Of a stretch of 64,000 nucleotides of DNA, positions 22,030-34,406 are shown piece after piece (the first letter of the stretch is position 1; every line of letters starts with the position of its first letter). Made by a program: the position numbers and the translations under genes. The notes under the pieces were generated by a model that saw only the letters and a program-made list of their open reading frames with translations, did no database searches and was not told where the DNA came from. This DNA is from Muscardinus avellanarius (lineage: Eukaryota > Chordata > Mammalia > Rodentia > Gliridae): the NCBI GenBank assembly GCA_963383645.1, contig OY726566.1, positions 93,870,529 through 93,934,528 of the forward strand. The letters are read 5' to 3'.

Positions 22030-23060
22030 GCTGTAAGAGAAGATTGCTGAGACACAGTGTTTCAATAAGATCTGGAATCTCATAACATACTACCCCAAAC
22101 ATACAAGCAATATTTTTTAAAAACTCATGAAGAGTCATAAAATCTTGAATGAGAAAAATGTAATCAACATATGCCGACATCAAATAACACAGATGTTGGA
22201 ATTATTTGGTAAGAATTTTCAAACAACAATAAAAAATGCTCCCATAAGCAATTATAAGCATGAATAAAATGACAGATAGGTCCAGCAAAGACATAGAAAG
22301 TCACATCAAAGAAATAGAAGATGTAAAATTTAGAGCTGCACAATGCAACAACTGCTGGTTTTAAAGTCACTGAATGCTCACAGCAGTGAAGTGAGAGGAG
22401 AGTGAAGAAATAAAATGACTGAAAACTGAAGATGAAGCAACTGAAATGATCCCATCTGAATAAAGAGCAGGTAGACTGAAAAACAAATGAGACCCAGGGA
22501 TGCATAGGTCTCTAGAGAAGACTGGGTGTTCGCACCATTGGAGTTCCAGAAGGAGAGCAAAAGGGGTGCGGGGCTGGAAATATCTGAAGAAATAACTAAA
22601 AGTTCTTTAAATTTGAAAAAAGCCAAAACCTTTAAAAATACAAAATGATGAGTGAATGTCAAAGAGGATGAATCCAAAGAAATTCACATCATAACCAAAC
22701 TTATGAAAGCTAAATACAAATGTAAAAGTACCAAAGCATTTAAAGGAAAATGATACTTTATAGGAAGAAACCCAATTAAATTATAGTAAAAATTTTTTAT
22801 CAGAAGCCACAGTACTACCAGAAACCAGGAAAGTAGTACATTTTCATGTGCTAAGAGGGGAAAAATATCAGCAACCTTTCAGTCTGTAGTTAATGAAAAT
22901 ATCCTTCAGGAATAAGAAAGAAACCAAAACATTTCAGATGAAAGAAAACTAAAAGAATTTGTTGCCAGCAAACCTAGAAGAATAGCTAAAGGAAGTTTTT
23001 TGAAACAGAAGGTAAATGATCAAAGATGGAAATTTAGAAAATCAAGAAGAATAGCAAAAG
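22030..23060 (+). mobile_element. Old L1M/HAL1-like ORF1-containing fragment
   Basis: A-rich purine-biased sequence includes ACAGATAGGTCCAGCAAAGA and AGAATTTGTTGCCAGCAAAC, landmarks of ancient L1/HAL1 ORF1 and its 3' flank. It has many stops. The segment before it (21736-22030) holds nothing that I recognise. Confidence 0.6.
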
Positions 23061-23621
23061 TAAAACTAGAGATAAACACAATAGAAGTAGTAGTTTATAT
23101 TTTATAAACTTTATACTCTTTATGCCTTAAATGTGCTAAAAATCAGTGAAACTGAAAAGAAAATCTATGCCATAAAACTTACTATGTCTACTGTTTCAAT
23201 AACTATGTTTTTAAAACTACCTCTACTTTTATCAAGTTGTTCTGTAATATATAATGTTGGTATTTTAGTATCTAATTATGTTTCTATCTCTTCTTATATA
23301 TCAAATGGTTTTTTGCTATATAAATTTTGATGTTATGTTAATCAACTCATAAATGCTCAGCACTATTATCATAATTATAGATTTCATAAAAGGATCCTTT
23401 TTTGTTCATTGTTTTATGGAATTGATTTGCTTTGAACTTCCCTTTGATGATATCAGTGCTATGTGTGTTTATTTTTATTTGCCTGATACACCTCCTTTTT
23501 AATCATATTCTTTTCATGTAATTTAATTTGATTGTCCTTTTCTTTAATCCTGTCTGAGTTTGCCTTTTACTTGAGTTATGGAGCAAAACTATATTTATTT
23601 ATTATTAATTTGTTTTCATTT
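23061..23621. other. AT-rich intergenic sequence
   Basis: No gene was seen; it may include more decayed L1. Confidence 0.4.
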
Positions 23622-23818
23622 TTTATGATACTGGGGACTGAACCCAAGCACATTCTACCTCTGAGATACACCCCCAGCCCTATTTTTATTTTTTATTTTG
23701 AAACAGGGTCTCATTAAATTGCTGAGACTGGCCTCAACCCTGTGATCCTCCTTTCTCAGCCCCCCAAGTGCTGGGATTACAGACATGTATCACCATGCCT
23801 GGCTTATTTTTTTTTTTT
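23622..23818 (-). mobile_element. SINE, antisense
   Basis: Inverted ID half (CTGGGGACTGAACCCAAGCA) and inverted B1-like half ending CACCATGCCTGGC, then a T-run. Confidence 0.87.
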
Positions 23819-25524
23819 TACTAATTCCTTATATTGTATTTAATGCCTGTAAGCTATTGAGTCCTGTTTCTATCATTTTGTTTTATATTTTCCGATGAGT
23901 TTGAGATCATAGTAGTTTTTTTTGGTTTTTTTTTGCCATTCTACTGATGGCATATGTCTTTTGCTGTATATTTTTGTTCTTTTCATTTATATTAAGATAG
24001 AAAGTATATTTTCTCTACCCAGATGTATATCATAAGATTTGAAATATTTTTATGTCTGCCATCTTTCTTCTTCCCACAATTATAAATTTAATTAAGAATT
24101 ATGGCCCAGTTTACTGATTGCTACCATACATTTTCTTTCTGCTATGCCCAAGATTTTGTGCTCAGTGGAAACACCAATAACTAATCTCCTAATTCATTCA
24201 ACGGGAAGTCAGGTTAGGTATCTGCTAATCTGCTGCCATCTTAACCTGGATATCCGTACTACAATTTCTAGAGCTTAAGTTCCAAAAGTTCATAAACACA
24301 TATGTGTGTATTTATGTACGTATTCCAAAAAGATTTGAGGATACTGGTAAGTTCAATTAGTCAGAAACAGGAAAAGGAAAGGATGCTGGGGCATGGAGAA
24401 AACAAATGATGATATTTAATACATCAAATACGTCAAACCTTAATTGTCAGAGGCGAGTCCTGAAAATAAGCTTCCTAATTGCCCCAGCAAAGAAGAAGGC
24501 ATGATCTCCCCCACAGTTTCCACATTCATGGTGACTTTAATGTCCAGTAGTAGTCACCCTGGTCTTGATGATGTCTTACTGACTCCAGAGAAACTTTCTT
24601 CCCAGTTCTCCCAAAGACGGTGCCTTACGAAGGTGTGGACCACATTTGGTCCACAAATCTTGATTTGACAAAGCCATTTCTTGTAATGTCCTCCACTACA
24701 GACTACATAAAACAAAATCACGATTCTTTTCCTAACTGCACCCATGGTTGTGTGAGACTCTTGTCAGATTTCCCGACATTTCCAGGCATTTGCTAGGCAT
24801 CTGATTTTCAGCAATTTCCCCAGCTCCGTTTCTTCACTGTTAGGCTCAGTCATGGAGGGACTGATGGAGATGTCATTTCACAGGACTAGGGGTGGAGGGA
24901 CAGAGGAGAGAGGTAATGAATCAGGTCGAACAATCGTAGGCAGGCCTTTAGCCTCAAGTCCCCAAGCCCCTGAGGCTAGGTCTGGGAAAAGAATTAATAA
25001 TCAAGTGGTGGAAAATGAAAGGAGAAAAAAATGTATTCTATTGATTCTAAGAGACACATTTTTCACATTTTAATATCTGTAAAATCAAAGCGCAGTTTTA
25101 AATTGATGGAATGCCACCGTTGAATTGGCAGCATTGTTTTTCTTTCTTGGTGGAATGTAAAATGATGGTTTATATTATCATTTATAACATTCTCGGTTCA
25201 ATAAAATTTGGTAGCAATAATTATTATAAGGGAGCAGCTGCTCCTCAAGGGGCTGCCAAGGTCTCTGGGGAGACAGAATGGTTCTGGAAATCTATGAGGG
25301 CCATGGCTTTCTAGTTAGGGTTCTGTCAGATGAGAGGATGTTTAGCAGAAGCAAGACACTCCCATTTTAAAAAGAAGCCCTACTAGGTCTAGCTCTTAGC
25401 CACCTTTCCCAGATTCCTCATAATGATGAAATGGAGCCGGGAAACGGCATATGCCAGGAAATTCCTTTTGTCTATCAGGGGGAGAGTCAAAACTCCAAAA
25501 TACACATAAAAAAATATAAAAAGA
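23819..25524. other. Intergenic sequence with a possible decayed coding segment
   Basis: Mostly unique DNA. On the minus strand, 24550-24860 reads open for about 100 codons apart from one TGA, and may be a pseudogene of unknown origin. No SINE was seen here. Confidence 0.4.
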
Positions 25525-25796
25525 AGCCAGGCATAATGGTGCATGCTTGTAATCCCCACGCTTGGGAGGCGGAGCCCGGAGGTAGAAGGGTTTCCAGGAA
25601 CCCCAGTACCACCATATAGATATATAGATAGATGATAGATAGATAGCTGGGTGTAGTGGCACATGTCTGTAATATCAGTAGTTGGTAGGCTGAAATAGGA
25701 GGGTGGCAGGTTTGAGGACAGCCTTAGCAATATAGTGAGACTCTCAACAACCTAAAGATCTCCTGTGTCAAAACAAAATGATAATAATAATAATTA

Positions 25797-25832
<36 letters not shown>

Positions 25833-25922
25833 GACTGAGGGTGTAGCTCAGAGGTAGACTACCTTTGAGTGGTGTGATTCCCAGTAACACACACACACAT
25901 ACACACACACACACACACACAC
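25525..25922 (+). mobile_element. Internally deleted young SINE and a complete SINE with microsatellites
   Basis: At 25525-25614 a young SINE has lost its middle, jumping from GGAGGCGGAG to CCCGGAGGTAG. A short ATAG repeat (25617-25645) follows. A second SINE (25646-25922) has a (TAA)n expansion at 25780-25831 and a (CA)n tail at 25889-25922. Confidence 0.85.
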
Positions 25923-26548
25923 TGCATATTAGGGGGAGGCAGAAAACTTAACAGTCTGCCAAGCGCCACTTCCTGATGGATGTGTATTTTTTGCCAAGTG
26001 GTCCAAGGCTGTTGAGATAGCAGTGCCAGTGGTCCCTTTCTATGACTGTGATTTTCGATGGCATGGTGCTGGCAAGGCTGGCCTCAGATCCACTGGAAAA
26101 TATACCTCACACCACTGGGTTTTGAGTGTATAAGCACTAGAGAGACAGCTGTGAATAGCTACCCCATCCCAGTTATATCTACCTTCAATAAGGTTTATAC
26201 CCCATTCCTTCCAGAACTGCCCATGACAAATGGTTAACAGATGCTCTTATTTTTTTTTTTATAAATGTGTTTTCCAAAACAGCTTTGGGAGGTATAAAAG
26301 GTCTGTTAGGGAACACCAGAAATGTTGCTGCATTTCTTGGTGCCTGGAAATGCTGGGGCAAGGGATGGCCTAAAACTTCCCATGTGGGTTGAATGATCCT
26401 GTACCTTGGTTTGTTCAATGCAGTTCCCATTTATACCTGTTGTCCCAGCAAAATTACTAACACGATTCCCTTTCACTCTCCAAAACATTTAGGGTCACTA
26501 TACATGTGGGTTACATGAAGTCAGTCTCTCCATCCCTATTCATATGTG
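25923..26548. other. Unique intergenic sequence
   Basis: No gene or repeat recognised. It forms the left flank of the composite retroposon insertion. Confidence 0.5.
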
Positions 26549-26562
26549 CAAGAAAGTAATTT
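26549..26562. repeat. Target-site duplication, left, composite retroposon copy A
   Basis: CAAGAAAGTAATTT is repeated exactly at 29566-29579. Confidence 0.95.
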
Positions 26563-26934
26563 TTTTTTTTAATATATATTTATTGGTGCAGTGTAGTCAA
26601 ACATCACAATGGAATACAAGACTTGTGAGGATATCCAAGTACACATCAATTAGTCTTTATCCAATCCCCACCCCATTACCTCCCCCTCCCTCAAGCCCAT
26701 GCTTGATTTAGTGATTAATTTTAATATATTTGTTTACATACATCATGAATTTTAAAGAGATTCCATCCTCCCCCATCCCATCCCCTCTGATTGGTCACCT
26801 TAAATGCACCTCCTTAGGGCCCTTTCTTCAACTAGATTTCCTCCTATTACCCATTTCTTCCTAGTTTTTGCATATAAGGGAAAGCTTCTGATTTTTATTT
26901 TCTGTGATATTTCTCTGTGTATGCCGCATTGCAA

Positions 26935-27530
26935 GTTCCGATCCCACTCTTGAAGGCCTCGGCAATGGCCTGGCCTCCCAGCAGACTCTGATCCTGGCCT
27001 CGCTGGCTCCAGCACCAGCCTTGCCTCATGGCAGGCTCCAATCCCAGCCTCAGAGGCCCCAGCACCTGCCTGGAATTAAGGCAAGCTCCTATCGTGGCCC
27101 CACTGGCTCCAGCTATTGCCTCACCACATGGCAGGCTCCAATCCCAGCCTTGGAGCCCCCAGCACTGGCCTTGCTTCACAGCAGGCTCTGATCCCGGCCT
27201 TGCTGGCCCCGGCACTGGCCTCACCCCTTGGCAGTCTCCAATCCCGGCCTCGCTTGCCCTGGCACAAGCCTCACCCCTCAGCAGGCTTCAATCCCGGGCT
27301 CAGAGGCCCTAGTACTGGCCTTGCTAGATGGAAGGCTCCGATCCTGGCCTCACTGGACCCGACACTGGCCTAACCTCTCGGCAAGCTCTGATCCCTGCTT
27401 TGAAGGCCCCAGCACCATCCTTGCCTCATGGCAGGCTCTGATTACAGCCTTGCTGGCCCCGGCACCAGCTTAGCCGCAAGCTCCTATCCTGGCCTCAGAG
27501 GCCTCGGCACTGGCCTTGCTGTCTTGCTGT
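26935..27530 (-). repeat. 50-bp minisatellite in copy A
   Basis: About 12 units alternate between a type with CTCACCCCTCAGCAGGC and a type with TTGCCTCATGGCAGGC, each followed by TCCRATCCCGGCCT. Long open frames across it in several registers reflect the scarcity of stops in GC-rich repeats. Confidence 0.9.
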
Positions 27531-27593
27531 GCATCGGGCTCTGGTCTCTGTCACCATGGGCAGGTCATCTACAGATGTTCCCTTTTTTCTTCC

Positions 27594-27611
<18 letters not shown>

Positions 27612-27624
<13 letters not shown>

Positions 27625-27822
27625 TTTTTTTTTTTTTTTTTTTTTGGTGGTACTGAGGTTCCTGGAAACCCTTCTACATCGAAGCTCTACTCCTGGAGAC
27701 CTATTTTTTTATATTTGGAAATAAGGTCTCTTAAGCCAGTGAGACTGGCCTTGAACCTGGGCAATCTTCCTGTCTCCGCCTCCCAAGCAGGGATTACAAG
27801 CGTGCGCCACCACGCCAGGTAT
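27612..27822 (-). mobile_element. SINE module embedded in copy A
   Basis: A young-type SINE occupies the same internal position as the one at 43773-43981 in copy B, next to the same A-run and a related TAGAAGAATA/TGGAAGAAC string. It therefore belongs to the composite element and is not a separate later insertion. Confidence 0.85.
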
Positions 27823-28149
27823 TCTTCTATTTTTTTTTTTTTAATATGAGAGAGCAGTACATATCTTTTGCGAAAGCTGGGACCCAAATACCTAGTGGCA
27901 ATTAATTTTGTCTTCCCTCAAAAGGCAGATGTCTACAGCTTCACTTCAGAGAGCAGGCTCTGCTGCTCCATGTGTACCCTGGCCTCCCGCTCTGCACAGA
28001 GGAGCACAGTGGTCATGAGGGCTGATGACTCCCAGAACACGCAGTGTGGTGGCCCATCCCAGCTATGCAGGGCTCCCTCTGGAACCCCCCAAACCCTTTT
28101 ACCACTTAGCATGTTGTCCAGAATTCCCAAGCATGTGTGGTAGGAGCAG

Positions 28150-28960
28150 TCTACTTTTGGGGAGATTTCCTCAAAAAGTTCAAGGTGGACTGGACTGGAT
28201 CTGTTTGCCCCTCCAAATTCTGGTCAACACCACCACCACTACTACCACTGCCATCTCCGTTCTCTCCCGAACACCTTTCCCACACAGTTTGTTTTCCAGA
28301 ATTCCTGAGCATGTGCGGCAGTAGCAGTATACCTTTGAGGATATTTCTTTAAAATTATGAGGTGGATTGGATTAAATCTCTGCCTCTACCAAACACTGAC
28401 CACCACTGCCACTGCCACAGCCATCTCGGTTCTCTTCCAAGTACCTTATTCACACAGAATGTTGTCCCACATTCCCGAGCATGTGCGATGGTAGCATTCT
28501 ACCTTTGGGGCAATTTCTTCAAAAGATCAAGGTGGAAAGAATCAGATCTCTGCCTCTCCTGAATACTGGCCGCTGCCATTGCCACCGTCTCCACCATCTC
28601 AATTCTCTCCCCAACACTTTTTCCACACTGCATGTTGTCCAGAATTCCTGAGCATGCGCGGCGGTAGCATTCTACCTTTGGGGCAAATTCTTCAGAAGAT
28701 CAGGGTGGGTTGGATCAGATCTCTGCCTCTCCCAAATACAAGCCTCCACCGCCACCACTGCCGCCACCACCACTGCCACCACTGCCTTCCTCCTGGTTCT
28801 CCACTGAGCTCCTTCCTTACATGATATGATGTCCAGAATTCTTAAGCATGTGCGGCAGGAGCAGTCCCCCTTTGCGGGGATTTTTCCCCAAAAGTTCCAG
28901 TTGAATTGGATAGGATTTGTCTGCATCTCCTGAATCCTGGCTGCCGCCACTGCCATCTTG
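28150..28960 (-). repeat. ~165-175-bp tandem monomers in copy A
   Basis: About five imperfect units are recognised by repeated GAATTC(C/T)(T/C)(A/G)AGCATGTGCGG-like and CTCTGCCTCTCC/AAATCTC strings. On the minus strand each starts near a GA-ATGGC-GTGG YY1-like motif. Confidence 0.8.
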
Positions 28961-29565
28961 ACCTCTCTCCAGTATTTTTTTTCTTAATAAGAGAAGACAG
29001 TATGTGTGTTTTGAAGAGGTTGTGGGATCGAGCACTCAGCAGCAATGAATTTTATCTCCCCTCCAAGAGTGGAGGTCCAAAGCCTCACTGCAAAGAGCAG
29101 GATCTGCTGTTCCGAGTGCAACAAGAACCCCAGTGTGGCAGGGAGGAACGCAGAGGCCAGGCACGCTGAGCTCCCCAGGATGCGCGGCTTGGCTTCCTGC
29201 CCCACACCGCTGGGCTCCCTCTTCCACACCTGGATCATTTTTCTTACAAGGTATGTTGCTAAGAGTCCCCAGCATGCACAGCTGAAGCGGTCTTTTCTCT
29301 AATCTCTTCTGGGATGTTCTCCCAAAAATCACTTTTCTTGCGTGGTGTGCACCTTGTCATCTTGCTTCTAATTCTGCTGTTATCCTCTCTCTCTCTCTCT
29401 CCTGTATTCTAGATAGGAAGTCACAGCTGGAAATGTCTTCTTAAGTTGTCCCAATCAGATATTAAACCAAAATCTGGTGTCCAGGGCTTCTCCGAGGATT
29501 GCATGTCCTTTTCGGTGGCCGCGGTTACCACTGCAACCGCAGCCACAGTCATCTTGGACTTGACC

Positions 29566-29579
29566 CAAGAAAGTAATTT
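29566..29579. repeat. Target-site duplication, right, copy A
   Basis: Exact repeat of 26549-26562. Confidence 0.95.
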
Positions 29580-29669
29580 ATAGAAGAATAAAAGATTGAA
29601 TTAGTTAAAATTTTAAAAGAAAGAGTTTCAAAACCAAGAAATCAAGAACAAAAATTCACGTTAAAAAGA

Positions 29670-29866
29670 AAAGCCAGCTAAATGCAATAGCACATGCCTA
29701 TAATCCCAATATTTGGGAAGCTAAGACAGGAGGAGCACAGGTTCAAGGCCAGTCTCCATAATTTAGTGAGACTTTTTTTGAAAATAAAAAATTAAATAGG
29801 GCTGAGAGTATGCTAAGAAGTAGAGTGCCCCTGGGTTCAATACCCAGTACAAAAAAAAAAAAAAAA
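29670..29866 (+). mobile_element. Older SINE
   Basis: Diverged B1-like half and ID-like half (GGGCTGAGAGTATGC...GGGTTCAATACCCAGTAC), then an A-tail and a purine-rich stretch. Confidence 0.82.
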
Positions 29867-31929
29867 AAAGAAGGAGGAAGGAATAAAAGGAGAAAAGAAG
29901 GAAGAAAAGGAGAGATGGAGGGGGGAGGGAAATGTAATAGTGTAGAAACTTTCCATAGTAGACTTATTAAATAAAAACATTAATTTCTCAAAGTTCAAAA
30001 TTAGTATTTTTAAGCAGTTACTTTAAGATGTGTAACAATACATCTTAAAGCACAAAAGAGAGACTCTACAGATTATATAGTTCAATTTATGGATGAATAA
30101 TAAATAGAAAACAAAAGAATAATAGAAAAACCGACCAAACCAACACATCCATCTGTACAAACACGTGCACATTTACACTTATTGTCTATTTACATGAGCA
30201 AAATACTATGTCCTTAGCAAAACAAACCAAAAACCGAAAGAGAAATGGAAAAACATGAAAACCAAGCCTTCGCTGGAAGTCTGTAAACAGCAGCAGCTCT
30301 TAGAATTCTGCAGTCACGTGGTCTCACCGGGCGGGACCCAACCACAGCCCTGCGAAGAAGAAAATAAGACCCAGGACACCTGGAAAATTACCCCATTCCT
30401 TTCTCTAAACCACACCAAACCCTTCAGCCCAAACCTCTCCTAACAGTGTTGATGAGACATAGTCTGCATATTTTTATATGTGTCATTAGATTTCCAAATA
30501 CATAAGGACTATCATTTTTATGCTCTTTTGAAAAGTGGCCCTGCGTGAAAGCTCTTCTCTGAAGGATTTGGTTGATAAAGAAGAGTCCTGTCCCCAGCTC
30601 TTTTGATAGTACAGGGTGTTGTTTAAAGAGATGACGGAATCAACACTAAAGAACAGCCGCTCAATATAATAATCAGCCTAGCACCAGGCTGAACTCGGCT
30701 ATCACTGTTTTAAAAAGCACATACAGCAAGTTTTGCTGAACAAGAACTATGAAAAATGAGAGCAATTTGATCTGCTAATTAGAATGCCTCCATCAAATCT
30801 GAGTGGCTCCTCTAAGGTCACAGACAAATTGCATTTAAGGATAAGAAAGGTCTGCAGTTTTATATTTTCCCTTATTTATTAGCAGGCAGAAAGCTGCAGG
30901 TTTTTTTTTTTTATTAGCCCAGACAGTTGTTGGCATGAGAGATTAGTTTAGCAATTTGATGAGGTGAATTCCACAGCATGCTAAATTAGAATCCCAGCCA
31001 CTAAAACCCCAAATCTAATTTTCACCCTAGTTTATAAGGTTCTCTTGAAAAATTCTATTATCCTAATGCACATCTCTAATGCTTTAACTCCTATAAGAAA
31101 TAGTACTTTCTACCAATTGTAAGGCCAAAAAAATATATATTCTCAATAGCCACTGTGGAATATTTAAATATTATATTTACTGGATCACAGAGCTTAGGTA
31201 CAGCGATCTTATCTATTTTCCCTGAAATTGCTGCACTTACAAAGCAGAGAAAAATTCCTGATCTGAGTGCTGCAAAATAAAGATTTTGCTGGGCCACTAA
31301 GTTTACCTAAAGAATAATTACATGTGCTTGTTCTTGGGGCAAGTCCTTGAAGACCCAATCAATACTGTATGTGATTCGGAAAGCCAGACAAAGGAAGGGA
31401 AAAGACAAGCAGGAATGGCAGGCTGATGTGAGCTGACAGGTACTGGCTGGTCCTGAGGCACCAGCGCCCACGGCTGACCTTCACCTGAGTGATTACGCTA
31501 CTGACAAGAGCACACACAGTTCTGGTGACTTTCGCCAGGTAGCCACCGGGCTGGCTCTCTCTCCCGGATGCATCTCAGCTCACATTTCACGCTCCTGCCA
31601 TTCTGTTTAAAATCCTTGCAGAGTCTGAATGTATGCCATTTTCAATATGTTCCACATAAAAATAAAAAATAAAGAAAAAGATAAAATCTCTTTGTCCACA
31701 GACCCCCGTCTCCTGATCGTTCCATTGACATCCTGAGCCCCTTATCCTTCTATTGAAAATCTCCTTGTCTATAGATGCTGTCCCCACCCGCCTTATACCT
31801 TGCCCTGCCTTCTTTATGTCCCAAGCTCAGTTCACGCTCTACCATCTGTTTTAACCTTTTAGCACATTTACTGTGTCTCTTCCCTAATGAAATATAAGCT
31901 GTAGGGATGTAGGAAAGTTGAGATAACCC
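29867..31929. other. Intergenic unique DNA, possible conserved noncoding element
   Basis: No repeats were recognised over 2 kb. Bases 30480-31070 are AT-rich and contain several homeodomain-like ATTAG/TAATT cores. I see no splice-supported exon. Confidence 0.4.
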
Positions 31930-32650
31930 TAATTCTGAATTTCCAGATCGTCCAATTCCTTCCTTCCTTCCTTCCTCTTTCCTTCCTTCTTATTTATTTA
32001 TTTTGTGCAGTACTGGAGATGGAACCCAGGGGCATTGTACCTCCGAGTTGCACTCTCAGCTCTATTTTTTTAGTCATTTTATTTTTGAAACAAGGTCTCA
32101 CTGAGTTGCAAATGGCCTCGCTAAGTAGCTGAGGCTGTCCACGAACCGCGATCCTCCTGTCTCTGCCTCTCCGGATTATAAGCATGCGCCACCATCCCTG
32201 GCTCTTACGTCCTTTCTTGATTCTCATTCTCTCTCTCTTCTCTCTTCTCTCTTCTCTCTCTCTCTCTCCCTCCCTCTCTCTCTCTCCCCCCTCCCCCCTC
32301 TCTCTCCTTCCCCCCTCCCACTCATCTTTTTCTTTTGGACTCTAAGCTACACCCCAAAACCTACTTTCTCTTTTTCTTGAAGCAAGGTGTGTGGGTCTGT
32401 GGTGAGCATGTCTTGGAAATACCCAGTTCCTTCCCTTCCTTCCTTCCTTCCTTCCCTTCCTTCCTTCCTTCCTTCCTTCCTTCCTTCCTTCCTTCCTTCC
32501 TTCCTTCCTTTGGATTGAACCCAGGGGAATTCTGTCTCTGAGCTACACCCCCAGACCTATTTTTTTTTAACAGGGTCTCACTACGTTGCCGAGGGCCTGA
32601 GTTGCTGAGGCTGGCCTGGCTGTGAGCACGCACCACCACACCTGGCTCGT
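31930..32650 (-). mobile_element. Two antisense SINEs with pyrimidine microsatellites
   Basis: SINEs lie at about 31995-32205 and 32510-32648. They are separated by (TTCC)n at 31957-31990, a (TC)n/CCCT tract at 32221-32320 and a (CCTT)n array at 32430-32510. Confidence 0.87.
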
Positions 32651-32689
32651 ATTTTCTTATCAGGACACAACGCCTGATGTTGCTAATTC

Positions 32690-33092
32690 TTGAGCTCTAT
32701 GAAAATGCTATCATTCTGTTGTCTGCTGAGAATGGGTTTTCACATTCAACATGTTTCTGAGATTCATCTTTGCTGATGGGTGAAACTGAAGTTCGTTCCT
32801 TACTCTACCATTTTTTTCATGCTCTTGTCAATGGCAATTTTGGTCTTTCCAGTTTGCTTGTTTTTTCCAAAATAAGCAGTTCTATTGTGAATAATCGTGT
32901 ATGTGTCCAACAAGGCACTGTGCGGGTGTCTGTCATTATAGTCAGGAGAGGAATTTAGGCCGCAGGACAGACATGTTTTCAGCCATAAAAGATGACATCA
33001 AAATATTTTCCAAGTCAGCTTTACCAATTTGCACTTGGCAGTAGTGTATATAGAAAGAGTTCTTGATACAATACAATCCTCATCCACACTTG

Positions 33093-33129
<37 letters not shown>

Positions 33130-34090
33130 ATTTTTTTTTTTTTTTTTTTGGTGGTACTGGGGTTCCTGGAAACCCTTCTACCTCCAGGCTATGCTCCCAG
33201 ACCTATTTTTTAATTTTTTTTTTTTTTGAAACAGGGTCTCCTAAGCCAGTGCGATCCTCATGTCTCCACCTCCCAAGAGCGGGGATTACAAGCGTGAACC
33301 ACCACAACTGGCCACACTTGACATTTGCTAACTCTTCAATTTTGGCCAATCTGATGAATGTAATGTGATATATCTCTCTGGATTTAGGATGCAACTCCCT
33401 ATTAATGAGATTGAACAGTCCTTCATGCTTATTGGCCATTGTTTTCTTATTCCTATGAAATACCTATTCTTATGAAATCCTTTTTTTTACTGTTCTTTTT
33501 CTTGTATTCAGTTGTCATTTCTTTGTTGTTGCAAGAGGTTTTTTTTTTTTTTTTTTTTGGTTGTTGGGTTTTTTGGGGGGTGGTATTAGGGATTAGTACC
33601 AGATGCCCAGTACCTGAACCCAGGGGCATCTTCCTTTGAGTTATATACCCCCAGTCCTTTGTATTTGTTGTTTTTGAAACAGGGTCTCTTTAAATTGTTG
33701 AGTCTTGCTAAATTGCTGAAGCCTTGAAACTATAATCGTCCTGTCTCAGCCTCTCAAATGCTGGGATTACAGGTGTGTATCCTCACACCCAGTGATTTTG
33801 AGTTCTTTATGAACACTGGATATTAATGCTTTATTAATAACGTGTATTTGAACATGTTCCCCTAACTTGCATCCTTATTTTATTCCTTTTTTCTTTCCTT
33901 CCTTCCTTGTTATAGTTTTCTCCAGATTATCTGTGGATTTGGAACAGGAGGAGAACCCATCTGTGTCAGCTCATCCTATCACATTATATGGAATTCACAA
34001 TATTCTCTTACTTCTTAAATTTTCTCATTTCTAGCATTTTGGGGCAGTTTTTCCTGGATAACTTTGTGAAAAAGTATATGGACAACCCCT
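32690..34090 (-). mobile_element. Old L1 3' region, antisense, split by two SINEs
   Basis: Antisense L1M landmarks include CTGAGATTCATCTTTGCTGA, TTCTATTGTGAATAATCGTG, TTTGGCCAATCTGATGAATG and TTTTGAGTTCTTTATGAACA. A young SINE at 33130-33313, preceded by a (GT)n run at 33098-33128, and another SINE at 33538-33795 interrupt it. Confidence 0.7.
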
Positions 34091-34406
34091 TTGACATGTG
34101 AATTATTCCTTTTCATTTCTAAATTGGCAAGTAAAAGTCATGATATTTTTATTTCTCCCCTCGAGTACTACTTGTACTTAAACCAATTTTTAAGATACCT
34201 CCATAACCCTAACTACCCAAACCAAATGCGTAATTTATAGGTCACTTGACAGCTGCCATAGTGTTTAGCAGATTTTAATACCATTTGTTTGTTGAAGTTG
34301 TTTGCATAAGTGGCGTTCTAAAGGTCAGAGCTTTCTTTTTGTTGTTACTTTTTCCCGACCCAAAGTTCTTAATTCTGTATGAAGTGTAACTATAAGTCTG
34401 CAAAGA
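34091..34406. other. Unique intergenic sequence
   Basis: No gene recognised. Confidence 0.5.

Larger units (their letters stand above)
26563..29565 (-). mobile_element. Composite SVA-like retroposon, copy A (complete)
   Basis: This is a 3.0-kb insertion bounded by a perfect 14-bp target-site duplication. Read on the minus strand from 29565, a leader begins GGTCAAGTCCAAGATGACTG. Several ~165-175-bp imperfect repeats follow (about 28960 down to 28150), then a segment shared with copy B, a SINE (27822-27612) and about 12 units of a 50-bp GC-rich minisatellite (27530-26935). It ends in an L1-like 3' end, with ACTACACTGCACCAATAAAT followed by an A/T-rich tail. It has no credible long protein frame and no transposition enzyme. 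The tail and duplication are those of L1-type target-primed insertion. Confidence 0.88.

Noticed and set aside
28025..28824. Open frames with similar peptides in copies A and B (for example MDWI.SLPLPNTDHHCHCHS)
   Set aside because: They are antisense to the retroposon, run across its tandem monomers and are not conserved in copy C. The similarity is explained by shared repeat DNA.
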